Shown in pieces: positions 1-5,700 of a stretch of DNA of 11,807 nt; the first letter of the stretch is position 1; each line of letters starts with the position of its first letter. The position numbers were made by a program, and so were the translations under genes. The DNA lies in the NCBI GenBank assembly GCA_030377945.1, contig JAUCGD010000091.1, positions 1-11,807 on the forward strand. The letters run 5' to 3'. This DNA is from Desulfobacterales bacterium HSG17 (GTDB lineage Bacteria > Desulfobacterota > Desulfobacteria > Desulfobacterales > Desulfococcaceae). The notes beneath the pieces were generated by a model, which saw nothing but the letters and a program-made list of their open reading frames with translations, was not told where the DNA came from and did not search any database.

Positions 1-1
1 T

Positions 2-559
2 AATACAAGAAGAAAAATCAACCTTAATGAATTCAAAGCCATGAGCCGGGCAATTTCAACCTATGAAGATATTAACCTGCTGGCTACACATATGGCAGAG
101 CATATGTGCCGTTCTTTTGAAGTAAAAGGATGCAGTATCATGCTTTTTGATGAGCGTGAAAGTCGGTTGTTTCGTGTGAGCAGTTATGGTGTGAGTCAAG
201 AATACCTTCAAAAAGGTCCTGTGCTTATAGATGGAAAATATACGGCTTTTGTGACAGGAGAGCCTGTATTTATTGAAAACTTCCAAAATGACATAAGGGT
301 TCAGTATCCTGAAGCAGCAGCTAAGGAAGGTATTATATCAATGCTGTCAGTTCCCATTAAATACAAAAATGCTCCAATTGGCTTAATACGCATATATAAT
401 GATGAAATCTGGAATCTTGACCCTGAAGACCTGGATTCATTCTGCCTTCTTGCCGAATATATGGGCCTGGTCATTGAAAACAACGGGTTAAAAAACTTTC
501 TTGATAAAGTAAAACTTGCAATGGAAACCCTGCCTCTTCGTATGGTGGAAGGAATTTAA
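2..559 (+). CDS. GAF-domain signalling protein (5' end open)
   Basis: Small GAF-fold sensor, probably cytoplasmic. The reading frame is open with no stop to the left window edge. The ATG at 41 is the first in-frame ATG here, but the codons before it (reading NTRRKINLNEFKA) look protein-like, so the true start may lie outside the window. From the ATG there are 172 residues. GAF hallmarks are the strand around KGCSIMLFDERESRLF, the SYGVSQEYL helix region, and the closing strand SMLSVPIKYKNAPIGLIRIY followed by the C-terminal helix with NNGLKNFLDKV. The ligand is unknown. No kinase, cyclase or DNA-binding domain is attached, so it probably works through a partner. It is followed after 6 bp by the kinase-like remnant and then the UspA gene, all on the same strand, which suggests one stress-signalling operon. 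Family call is firm; start and role are not. Confidence 0.8.
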   Translation, partial: NTRRKINLNEFKAMSRAISTYEDINLLATHMAEHMCRSFEVKGCSIMLFDERESRLFRVSSYGVSQEYLQKGPVLIDGKYTAFVTGEPVFIENFQNDIRVQYPEAAAKEGIISMLSVPIKYKNAPIGLIRIYNDEIWNLDPEDLDSFCLLAEYMGLVIENNGLKNFLDKVKLAMETLPLRMVEGI

Positions 560-565
560 GTATCT

Positions 566-812
566 ATGACAGGAAAACTCTTTACAGATACTTCGGATTT
601 TTTTGCCATTGACTGCGGCAATGAAATTCTGGGTGAAAATGGAGATTTGTTAATCTGAAAAAACTTTATCCTTATATCCTGGGATGTTAAATAATATCCT
701 CATGCACTTTTCAAAAGAAGCTTATGTATATTACGAACATGCAACTGAAATTATTGAAGATATAAAAGGATATTTATATTCTGTGGATGAATACAAAGGG
801 GGCACACCTTGA
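566..812 (+). pseudogene. Protein-kinase-like gene reduced to its ends (internal deletion plus frameshift)
   Basis: The ATG at 566 opens a 30-codon frame (start MTGKLFTDTSDFFAIDCGNE) that stops at 655. From about 636 a second frame reads KWRFVNLKKLYPYILG, then breaks at 683-684. A third frame from the ATG at 684 reads MLNNILMHFSKEAYVYYE and ends at TGA 810-812. Restoring one base near 683 joins the last two pieces into one smooth protein. I recall an approximately 300-residue serine/threonine-kinase-like family in Desulfobacteraceae that begins and ends in this way and sits between GAF and UspA genes. On that basis this is the first ~23 and last ~60 codons, with the whole catalytic core missing and the join near 630-637. 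The last frame still delivers ribosomes to the UspA start (TTGA overlap). Kinase identity rests on recall; the broken frames are seen directly. Confidence 0.65.
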
Positions 813-1252
813 AAAATTCATTTATAGTACCATTAAAAGATTCCATGAGTTCCAGGGCAGTTATTGATTATATAAGCAGTTTGCCGCTAAGCCCTGACAA
901 TATTGAAATTACCTTATTGCATATTTTCAGAAAACCGTCTGCCAGCGCACACTTTATGGGAAAAGAGTTTGCCGGGGAAGAAGAAGCAAGGCTGGAAACT
1001 TTTCTGCAAAATGCCAAAGATAAATTAATACAGGCTAATATCAAACCAGGGATGATCCATATCAGATTAGTATCAGAGCCTTATCCAACAATATCAGACG
1101 GAATTATCGAACAGTTTAACAAAGGAAATTTTAACATGATAGTGATTGGCCGCAGAAAAAAATCCAAATCAGAGGAATTTGTACTTGAGGATATAAGTGT
1201 AAAACTGGTCAGGGATATTGAAGGAGCGGCAGTTCTTGTTGTTAAATCTTGA
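809..1252 (+). CDS. Universal stress protein (UspA family)
   Basis: 147-residue single-domain Usp protein. It starts at a TTG whose bases overlap the stop of the preceding remnant (TTGA, 809-812). An AAGGGGG ribosome site lies about 6 bases upstream and supports this start. The alpha/beta Usp fold is visible: the N-terminal strand SFIVPLKDS, the strand EITLLHIF at about 33-40, the strand FNMIVIGRR at 108-116, and the final AAVLVVKS. In ATP-binding members the pattern after the last inner strand is G-x2-G-x9-G-S/T. Here Gly114 is kept, but the next positions are Lys117, Glu127 and Asp128 instead of Gly, Gly and Ser/Thr, so ATP binding is doubtful. It is likely cytoplasmic, co-transcribed with the GAF gene, and coupled to translation of the remnant. 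Confidence 0.85.
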   Translation: MKNSFIVPLKDSMSSRAVIDYISSLPLSPDNIEITLLHIFRKPSASAHFMGKEFAGEEEARLETFLQNAKDKLIQANIKPGMIHIRLVSEPYPTISDGIIEQFNKGNFNMIVIGRRKKSKSEEFVLEDISVKLVRDIEGAAVLVVKS

Positions 1253-1270
1253 TAGTTAAGTCTTGGAATT

Positions 1271-1483
1271 TTAGGCATATTCCAATATTTCCTCATGAAT
1301 AAATTGTAGCCTTACAATTTTTGGAATCTCCTGTATATTATCAAAATGACATCTCAAAGCATCAAGAATATTTTTCTTTAATTCTTCAATAGTGTCCCCT
1401 TCTGTATAAATAGATTGCCCCAATGCCTGTGCATTATAGCCCCCGTCAAGGTCTTCTTCAACAAGGAAAATAATTTCATTCAT
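1271..1483 (-). CDS. Orphan HicB-like antitoxin-family protein
   Basis: 70-residue protein with an AAAGGAGG ribosome site about 6 bases before the ATG (reverse complement of 1490-1497). The pattern is a strand with an acidic turn (IIFLVEEDLDGGYNAQAL), then GDTIEELKKNILDALRCHF, as in the partly degraded RNase H fold of HicB antitoxins and the related UPF0150-type proteins. Proteins of this exact kind are often mislabelled as 2-oxoisovalerate dehydrogenase subunits; nothing here resembles that enzyme. HicB usually pairs with a HicA toxin of about 60-80 residues next to it. None is present on either side: 1253-1270 is too short and the upstream neighbour is a DUF1566 protein. There is no C-terminal DNA-binding domain. 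It lies 31 bp after the DUF1566 gene on the same strand and may be co-transcribed with it. Confidence 0.65.
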   Translation of the reverse strand: MNEIIFLVEEDLDGGYNAQALGQSIYTEGDTIEELKKNILDALRCHFDNIQEIPKIVRLQFIHEEILEYA

Positions 1484-1514
1484 TTGTTGCCTCCTTTAAA
1501 ATATAAACCGCAGC

Positions 1515-2000
1515 TTACTTCAGTGTCCTGACCGGGAGTACACGGTATCCTCTTGTTTTTACCATCCTGTCAGTATAATGAAATCCCCGGTTAAAATTAT
1601 AAAGTCTGGCAGTAATTGACCTGGTTTCCGAAGTCCAGACCCAGCCGCAGCTTAATTCGATTTCAGGAACAATTTTAACATTCTGGCCGCAATCGGTTTC
1701 ATATCCTTGATAATTATTATCTGCCATGTAAAGGCTTGAAAGTTCTTCCAGGGTTGGAAGCCGCCAGTCATCAAACTTTGCTGAAATTGTATAGGGAAAG
1801 GTAAATTTAACCCATTTTTCAGCCTGACGCCAGTTTATGTTACCCTGGTTATCTGTTTTTGACCACATAAGCCCCAGTTTATGATCCGTAATAGTACCGT
1901 CACCATTATCTGCAAATCGCTCTCCACCCAGAACAGAGGGCACATTAACGAGCATAAGAATTAAAAGTCCAAAGATCATTGATTGAATTTTGTTATTCAT
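1515..2000 (-). CDS. Secreted DUF1566 (Lcl C-terminal-like) protein
   Basis: 161 residues with an N-terminal signal peptide: a basic start (NNK), a hydrophobic stretch at about 8-24, then the small residues LGG before the mature protein near residue 26. DUF1566 landmarks follow in order: RFADNGDGTITD (28-39), GLMW (43-46), WRLPTLEEL (79-87), WTSET (122-126) and GYRVLPVR (151-158). The family has a C-type-lectin / formylglycine-enzyme-like fold and is found in surface or periplasmic proteins; the precise role is unknown. Cys104 and Cys118 could form a disulfide, in keeping with export. The ribosome site GGAGAAAGG lies just before the ATG at 2000. Length fits a single DUF1566 module. The HicB-like gene follows after 31 bp. 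Confidence 0.8.
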   Translation of the reverse strand: MNNKIQSMIFGLLILMLVNVPSVLGGERFADNGDGTITDHKLGLMWSKTDNQGNINWRQAEKWVKFTFPYTISAKFDDWRLPTLEELSSLYMADNNYQGYETDCGQNVKIVPEIELSCGWVWTSETRSITARLYNFNRGFHYTDRMVKTRGYRVLPVRTLK

Positions 2001-2087
2001 CCTTTCTCCTTTCCGGCCTTTATTCCGGCCTCTTTCACAGCTTAGGTTTTAGATAAAATTTATTTCCCGAATTCCTATGTTCTTATG

Positions 2088-2116
2088 TTATTGCATAATT
2101 TCTTATTCTGCAATAA
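2088..2116. repeat. Inverted repeat, 8-bp arms
   Basis: TTATTGCA (2088-2095) is the exact reverse complement of TGCAATAA (2109-2116), with a 13-base spacer. No T-run follows it on either strand in the position expected of a terminator, so an operator or small RNA hairpin is more likely. It lies in the 205-bp gap between the divergent DUF1566 gene and the zinc-ribbon-like gene. Confidence 0.55.
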
Positions 2117-2122
2117 AAAAAC

Positions 2123-2177
2123 TGCAAGGATTTAACACAAGAAAGAATTCAATCCCAGCTTATGTAAAATCCTTGCA
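2123..2177. repeat. Inverted repeat, 11-bp arms, upstream of zinc-ribbon-like gene
   Basis: TGCAAGGATTT (2123-2133) is the exact reverse complement of AAATCCTTGCA (2167-2177), with a 33-base spacer. It ends 28 bases before the probable start codon at 2206. It shares the TGCAA core with the smaller palindrome upstream, and another TTGCAA occurs at 2200-2205 against the ATG. It could be a leader RNA hairpin, a looped operator or the ends of a very short element. The sequence alone does not decide. Confidence 0.6.
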
Positions 2178-2205
2178 AATATTAATTCAAATTAAAGGTT
2201 GCAAA

Positions 2206-2625
2206 ATGAGATGCCTGAACTGTTCATATGAGTTTAATCCTTTATTTGTAAAAAATCTTTCAGCCCAGAGGGTTATGGTGTGTGAATCATGTTATGCCAT
2301 AGACGGTCAAAAAACCCCAAAACCGGATTTAGGATGGTTTAAAGCAGGATATGCTGTATTTAAAGCAGAGATGCTCATGCCCGGTTTTTTTCCCCCGGTA
2401 GATGATTTCAAAGCTGTTCACAAATGGCTTTCAGGCTTTTCAATGGCAAGAGCGGAAATCCCTGGTGAAATCACCATGGAATCAACCCTGAGTCAATCAG
2501 AGGATTATTGCTCGTACATAGAAGATGAGTTATTAAGAATTTTGAAACTTCCTCTTTGGATAATAATATGGCCAAGGATAAAAAACTTTATATATTCTTC
2601 TTTAACGCACAAACCTTTGGATTGA
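2206..2625 (+). CDS. Small zinc-ribbon-like protein of unknown function
   Basis: 139 residues from the ATG at 2206. I prefer this start because it has an AAAGG ribosome site 7 bases upstream and begins directly with a metal-binding pair. The longer frame from 2077 adds low-complexity residues encoded across the inverted repeats. Cys3-x2-Cys6 and Cys26-x2-Cys29 form a four-cysteine zinc-ribbon or knuckle arrangement (MRCLNCSYEF and VMVCESCYA). The middle (residues about 38-100) is uncharacteristic. Residues about 112-135 hold a hydrophobic stretch, LKLPLWIIIWP, that could pack against a membrane or partner. I do not recognise the family. The gene converges on recN with a 20-bp gap and has no same-strand partner. 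Confidence 0.55.
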   Translation: MRCLNCSYEFNPLFVKNLSAQRVMVCESCYAIDGQKTPKPDLGWFKAGYAVFKAEMLMPGFFPPVDDFKAVHKWLSGFSMARAEIPGEITMESTLSQSEDYCSYIEDELLRILKLPLWIIIWPRIKNFIYSSLTHKPLD

Positions 2626-2645
2626 TGTTGTGTTTGCAAATATAT

Positions 2646-4343
2646 TTATTGGTTAAGCATTTCAGAAGCATGATCCAGAGTTGCCTGGGTCATTTTAACC
2701 CCGCCCAGCATCCTGGCAATTTCTTTAACCCTGTCTTCACGGTCAAGAGGAGTAATTCCTGTCATGGTTCTGCCGTTTATAACCTGTTTGGAAATACTGA
2801 AATGAGTCCTGCCGAATTTTGCAATCTGGGCAAGATGGGTAATGCAGAGAACCTGATGGAACTCCCCCAGCCCTGCAATTTTTTGTCCAACAACCTCTGC
2901 CACACTCCCGCCGATTCCAGCATCAACCTCGTCAAAGATAATTGTTTCCACAGACTCGGTTTCTGCCAGAATAACCTTTAATGCCAGAACCACCCGTGAG
3001 AGTTCACCTCCTGAAGCTATGCCAGCAAGGGCTTTTAAATCTTCACCAATATTCGGGGCAATCATAAATGAAGCCCTGTCAATGCCGGTGTCACTGATAC
3101 TGCCCCCGTTTAAAACAAGAAAAGGGCTGGCAGATTCAGCAGCAGGTATCTGCTGCAAAGAAACCTCAAACCTGGTATTTGACATTTTTAAATCATTAAG
3201 TTCTTTTTCAACCTTTTTTGCAAGGCGGGTTCCTGTTTTATTGCGTTTTTCCGAAAGCCCGGCAGCCAGTTCAGCCAGTTTTTTACACTGCTCTGCAAGT
3301 TCCTTTTCCGTTTCTGCAATCTCATCAGATATGTTTTCAATTCCTGAAAGCTGTTTTTCAATGGATTTAAGGTGGGCAAAAACAGCCTCAAGAGAGCCAC
3401 CGTATTTTTTTTTAAGCTTTCTTAAAAAATCCAGACGTTCATCAACAGCTTCAAGACGTTTTTCATCAATTTGAATATTACCCATATAATTTCTAAGATT
3501 TTCAACAATATCTTCAATACGGAAAGTTGTATCAGCAAGCCCTTCCACCTGGGGATCAAGTTCAGGGTCTATGCGGCAGGCTTTTTCCAGGCGTTTTTTT
3601 ACCTCGGTAAGTCTTTCAACAATGGCATTCTGGGCATTGTAAAGTTCATCAAGGCCCCCGTGAACAGCAGTATAAAGGGTTTCCCCGTTTTTGAGCAATA
3701 CCAGTTCCTGCTCAAGATCTGCATCTTCTTTTTCCTTTATATCAGCTTCCAGGATTTCATTTTTCTGATATTCAAGCAGTTCAATCTGTTCTGTCTGTCG
3801 TTTTTTTGTATTATTAAGTTTATTAAGTTTTTGAATTAAGGGCTGGATATTTTGATAAGCCTTTCTGACCTTTTCCCGCAGGGGCATGAGTTTTCCAAAC
3901 TGGTCTAAAATAAGAAGATGCTGATTTTCATCTAAAAGCCCCTGATGTGCATGCTGGCCTGAAATGCTTGCCAGATCAACGGTAACTGCGTTTAAAAGGG
4001 CACTGGTGGAAAGGCGGTTATTTATATAAATCTTATGACGGTTATTTTGAGCAATAATGCGCCTTACAAGCAGTCCTTCGGACGGGTCAATATCATTTTC
4101 TTTTAAAATCCCGGCTGCATTAGTGTCCGGGCTGATGTCAAAAAAAGCTTCCAGTTCCGCTGTTTCTTCTCCTGTACGTATAACCCCGGCAGTTGCCCTG
4201 CTTCCCAGCAGAAGGTTCACAGCATTAATAATAATGGACTTTCCAGCTCCTGTTTCACCACTTAAAATGGTAAATCCCTTGGGAAAACTGATTTGAAGAT
4301 CGTCGATTATAGCAAAGTTTTTTATGGAAAGATCTTGAAGCAT
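2646..4343 (-). CDS. recN: DNA repair protein RecN
   Basis: SMC-like ATPase that acts on double-strand breaks, promoting RecA-dependent recombinational repair in the cytoplasm. From the ATG at 4343 it is 565 residues, the usual RecN length. The N-terminal half-ATPase has LSIKNFAIID and the Walker A GETGAGKS (29-36). Long charged coiled-coil stretches fill the middle, rich in Glu, Lys and Leu. The C-terminal half has the ABC signature SGGELS (444-449), the Walker B IIFDEVD (468-474) and the switch histidine in CITHLAQIA. A TTG at 4352 is in frame three codons upstream; the ATG fits the common family start MLxxLxIxNFAI better, but neither has a clear ribosome site. I saw no obvious LexA box upstream, so SOS control is unproven. 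It appears intact and monocistronic. Confidence 0.97.
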   Translation of the reverse strand: MLQDLSIKNFAIIDDLQISFPKGFTILSGETGAGKSIIINAVNLLLGSRATAGVIRTGEETAELEAFFDISPDTNAAGILKENDIDPSEGLLVRRIIAQNNRHKIYINNRLSTSALLNAVTVDLASISGQHAHQGLLDENQHLLILDQFGKLMPLREKVRKAYQNIQPLIQKLNKLNNTKKRQTEQIELLEYQKNEILEADIKEKEDADLEQELVLLKNGETLYTAVHGGLDELYNAQNAIVERLTEVKKRLEKACRIDPELDPQVEGLADTTFRIEDIVENLRNYMGNIQIDEKRLEAVDERLDFLRKLKKKYGGSLEAVFAHLKSIEKQLSGIENISDEIAETEKELAEQCKKLAELAAGLSEKRNKTGTRLAKKVEKELNDLKMSNTRFEVSLQQIPAAESASPFLVLNGGSISDTGIDRASFMIAPNIGEDLKALAGIASGGELSRVVLALKVILAETESVETIIFDEVDAGIGGSVAEVVGQKIAGLGEFHQVLCITHLAQIAKFGRTHFSISKQVINGRTMTGITPLDREDRVKEIARMLGGVKMTQATLDHASEMLNQ

Positions 4344-4591
4344 AGTCAGCAAATAATAGAATATTTTAAGTTAATAAATAGTTAAAAGCCTGTTTATTAT
4401 AAATAACGGTGAATCCATAACATGAAGAAGTATCAAAGGTCAATAACAGAGGTTTTGCAGTTTTTATAAAAAAACAGGAGAGTATGGTTTGTGGTGGACT
4501 CGTTTAGCAATTTCAGGTAAAGATGAAAATCACGAATAACAAGAATTAATAATTTATATATATTTGTCTTTTTGAACTGTGATTCATCTGA
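4344..4591. other. AT-rich intergenic region between recN and the TA operon
   Basis: About 250 bp separating divergent recN and the antitoxin leader. It must hold promoters for both, but no -35/-10 pair stands out. TTGAAC at 4572-4577 is a possible -35 for the toxin-antitoxin transcript. An AGGAG at 4477-4481 precedes an ATG at 4484 that stops after seven codons. No RNA gene or longer protein remnant is evident. Confidence 0.4.
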
Positions 4592-4636
4592 TATTTATGA
4601 GGTATTTATGAGGTATTTATGAGGTATTTAAAATGA
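4592..4636 (+). repeat. 11-bp tandem repeat forming coupled leader mini-ORFs
   Basis: Three perfect copies of TATTTATGAGG (4592-4602, 4603-4613, 4614-4624) followed by a partial fourth, TATTTA. Each copy contains both an ATG and a GAGG ribosome-site core. The ATGs at 4597 and 4608 encode MRYL and stop at TGA codons 4609-4611 and 4620-4622, each overlapping the next ATG as ATGA. The third ATG (4619) encodes MRYLK and stops at 4634-4636, overlapping the antitoxin ATG at 4633 in the same way. The final GAGG (4621-4624) is 8 bases before the antitoxin start and is its ribosome site. The layout is seen directly; a translational control role is inference. Confidence 0.7.
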
Positions 4637-4848
4637 TAGCAAATGCAAATTTACGTACACTTCCAATAGTTGAACGAATACGACTGGTGGAAGATATATG
4701 GGACAGTATTGCAGCAGATCGGGCGATATTGCCTCTGACAGATGAACAACGAGCAGAGTTAGATCGGCGTTTGGATGCCTATGAATTGGATGGAAATAAA
4801 GGCCGTATTGCAAGTGAGGTGATCACAGATATTAGGAAACGATTGTGA
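4633..4848 (+). CDS. Addiction-module antitoxin (PF09720 / TIGR02574-type)
   Basis: 71-residue antitoxin of the putative addiction module component family, the partner of the RelE/ParE toxin encoded directly after it. Typical features are the N-terminal helix NLRTLPIVERIRLVEDIWDS, then LPLTDEQRAELDRRLDAYE (about residues 34-52), where family members read very similarly, and a C-terminal arm that should wrap the toxin. The C-terminal ITDIRKRL is slightly divergent from the common E-V-R-L ending. Translation probably starts at the ATG at 4633, using the last GAGG of the leader repeat. The stop overlaps the toxin start by four bases (GTGA), which couples the two. Such antitoxins neutralise the toxin by direct binding and often autorepress the operon. 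Confidence 0.88.
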   Translation: MIANANLRTLPIVERIRLVEDIWDSIAADRAILPLTDEQRAELDRRLDAYELDGNKGRIASEVITDIRKRL

Positions 4849-5141
4849 AATATAAGGTATATATTCGACCGGATGCGGAAACAGATATTGAAAGTGGTGC
4901 AACATGGTATGAGATGCAACGTGAAGGTCTTGGAGATGAATTTCTTAATGAAGTTATTAATACATTTGAAACTATCTCGGATAATCCGTACATGTATGTT
5001 GCAGTTCACAGAAATACACACCGCGCTTTAATTCATCGTTTTCCATTTGCAGTATATTATCGAATAGAGGAAGATTCACTCGTTGTTGTTGCGGTTATAC
5101 ATGGTAGCCGCCATCCAAAGCAGTGGAAGGATAGAATATAG
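4845..5141 (+). CDS. RelE/ParE-family toxin
   Basis: 98 residues starting at a GTG that overlaps the antitoxin stop. The ParE/RelE fold is clear: YKVYIRPDAETDIESGATWYE at the N-terminus, the helical region EFLNEVINTFETISDNP, then the beta-sheet core with HRFPFAVYYRIEED (64-77) and VVAVIHGSRHPKQW (81-94). Arg65, Tyr71-Tyr72 and the His86/Arg89/His90 cluster lie where active-site or ribosome-contact residues sit in RelE relatives. Whether it cleaves mRNA on the ribosome or inhibits gyrase cannot be told from sequence. It is full length with no frameshift, so probably functional and held by the antitoxin. Confidence 0.9.
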   Translation: MKYKVYIRPDAETDIESGATWYEMQREGLGDEFLNEVINTFETISDNPYMYVAVHRNTHRALIHRFPFAVYYRIEEDSLVVVAVIHGSRHPKQWKDRI

Positions 5142-5222
5142 ATTAAAGTTTTGTTCTCCAGGTTTTTATCTGTGAACATATTTAATCTTTTTGCAAATAG
5201 ATGGACTGTATATTAAATAATC

Positions 5223-5251
5223 ATAACAAATTAAAATAATTGGTTTATAAT
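5223..5251 (+). promoter_or_regulatory. Possible sigma-70-type promoter for the receiver gene
   Basis: A perfect TATAAT at 5246-5251 with ATAACA at 5223-5228, spacer 17 bases, matching TTGACA at four of six positions. It lies 47 bases before the start codon of the receiver gene in an otherwise empty 157-bp gap. AT-rich DNA gives such matches by chance, so this is tentative. Confidence 0.35.
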
Positions 5252-5298
5252 ATTATCTATAAATATATCATGATACGGAAGAATATGGAACCATATAA

Positions 5299-5694
5299 AT
5301 GAAAAAACAGAAAATCTTAATTGTAGATGATGAACCGGATATGAGGATATTTCTTTCAACATTGTTTGAAACAAGCGGATATAAAGCAATAGTTGCAGAG
5401 GACGGAGAACAGGGGCTTGAACAGGCCAAAAAACTTATTCCCGATCTTATAACTTTAGATGTTATGATGCCTGGAGACGGGGGAATATCCATGTATGAGC
5501 AGCTTAGAACAAATGACAGGCTCAAGCAGATTCCTGTAATTATGCTCTCAGCCATAGCAAAGAAAACATTTAATCATTATTTAAAAATGCTTAATATAAA
5601 GCTTGGAGGTATTATTCCCCAGCCTGAAGCTTACATGGAAAAACCGCCTGAAGCTGAGGAATTGCTTGGAATTGCTGAAAAATTGCTGAACTAG
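5299..5694 (+). CDS. Stand-alone CheY-like response-regulator receiver protein
   Basis: 131 residues, a single receiver domain. The acidic pair is Asp10-Asp11 (ILIVDDEPD), the phospho-acceptor is Asp54 (ITLDVMMPGDGG), the switch position is Ser84 (IMLSA), and the conserved lysine is Lys115 in EKPPEAEELL. Between the switch serine and the lysine there is a longer-than-usual loop (about residues 87-111, with FNHYLKMLNIKLGGIIPQPE), typical of a receiver subfamily I associate with Desulfobacteraceae. There is no output domain, so it signals by docking onto a partner or acts inside a phosphorelay. No kinase is adjacent; the kinase at 9265-11571 is on the other strand and has its own receiver. The gene converges on the aldehyde dehydrogenase, with a 6-bp gap. 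A weak GGAA lies upstream of the ATG. Confidence 0.9.
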   Translation: MKKQKILIVDDEPDMRIFLSTLFETSGYKAIVAEDGEQGLEQAKKLIPDLITLDVMMPGDGGISMYEQLRTNDRLKQIPVIMLSAIAKKTFNHYLKMLNIKLGGIIPQPEAYMEKPPEAEELLGIAEKLLN

Positions 5695-5700
5695 ATATTT

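Noticed and set aside
2077..2205. N-terminal extension of the zinc-ribbon-like protein from ATG 2077
   Set aside because: It crosses both inverted repeats, has no ribosome site, and the ATG at 2206 begins directly at the cysteine pair with AAAGG upstream.
2626..2645. Possible terminator between the convergent zinc-ribbon gene and recN
   Set aside because: The gap is only 20 bp and contains no stable hairpin followed by a T-run on either strand.
3019..3839. Plus-strand open frames opposite recN
   Set aside because: They are antisense to a clearly coding gene and have unusual composition with no family signature.
3410..3840. Homopolymer-rich stretches inside recN considered as possible frameshift sites
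   Set aside because: The recN frame is uninterrupted and full length across them.
4344..4352. TTG start for RecN three codons upstream of the ATG
   Set aside because: The ATG gives the usual RecN N-terminus and the TTG has no better ribosome site; it cannot be fully excluded.
4447..4539. Protein-like stretch in the recN/TA spacer (YKKTGEYGLWWTRLAIS, then stop)
   Set aside because: It has no start codon, is about 30 codons between stops, and matches no family I recognise, so a gene remnant cannot be claimed.
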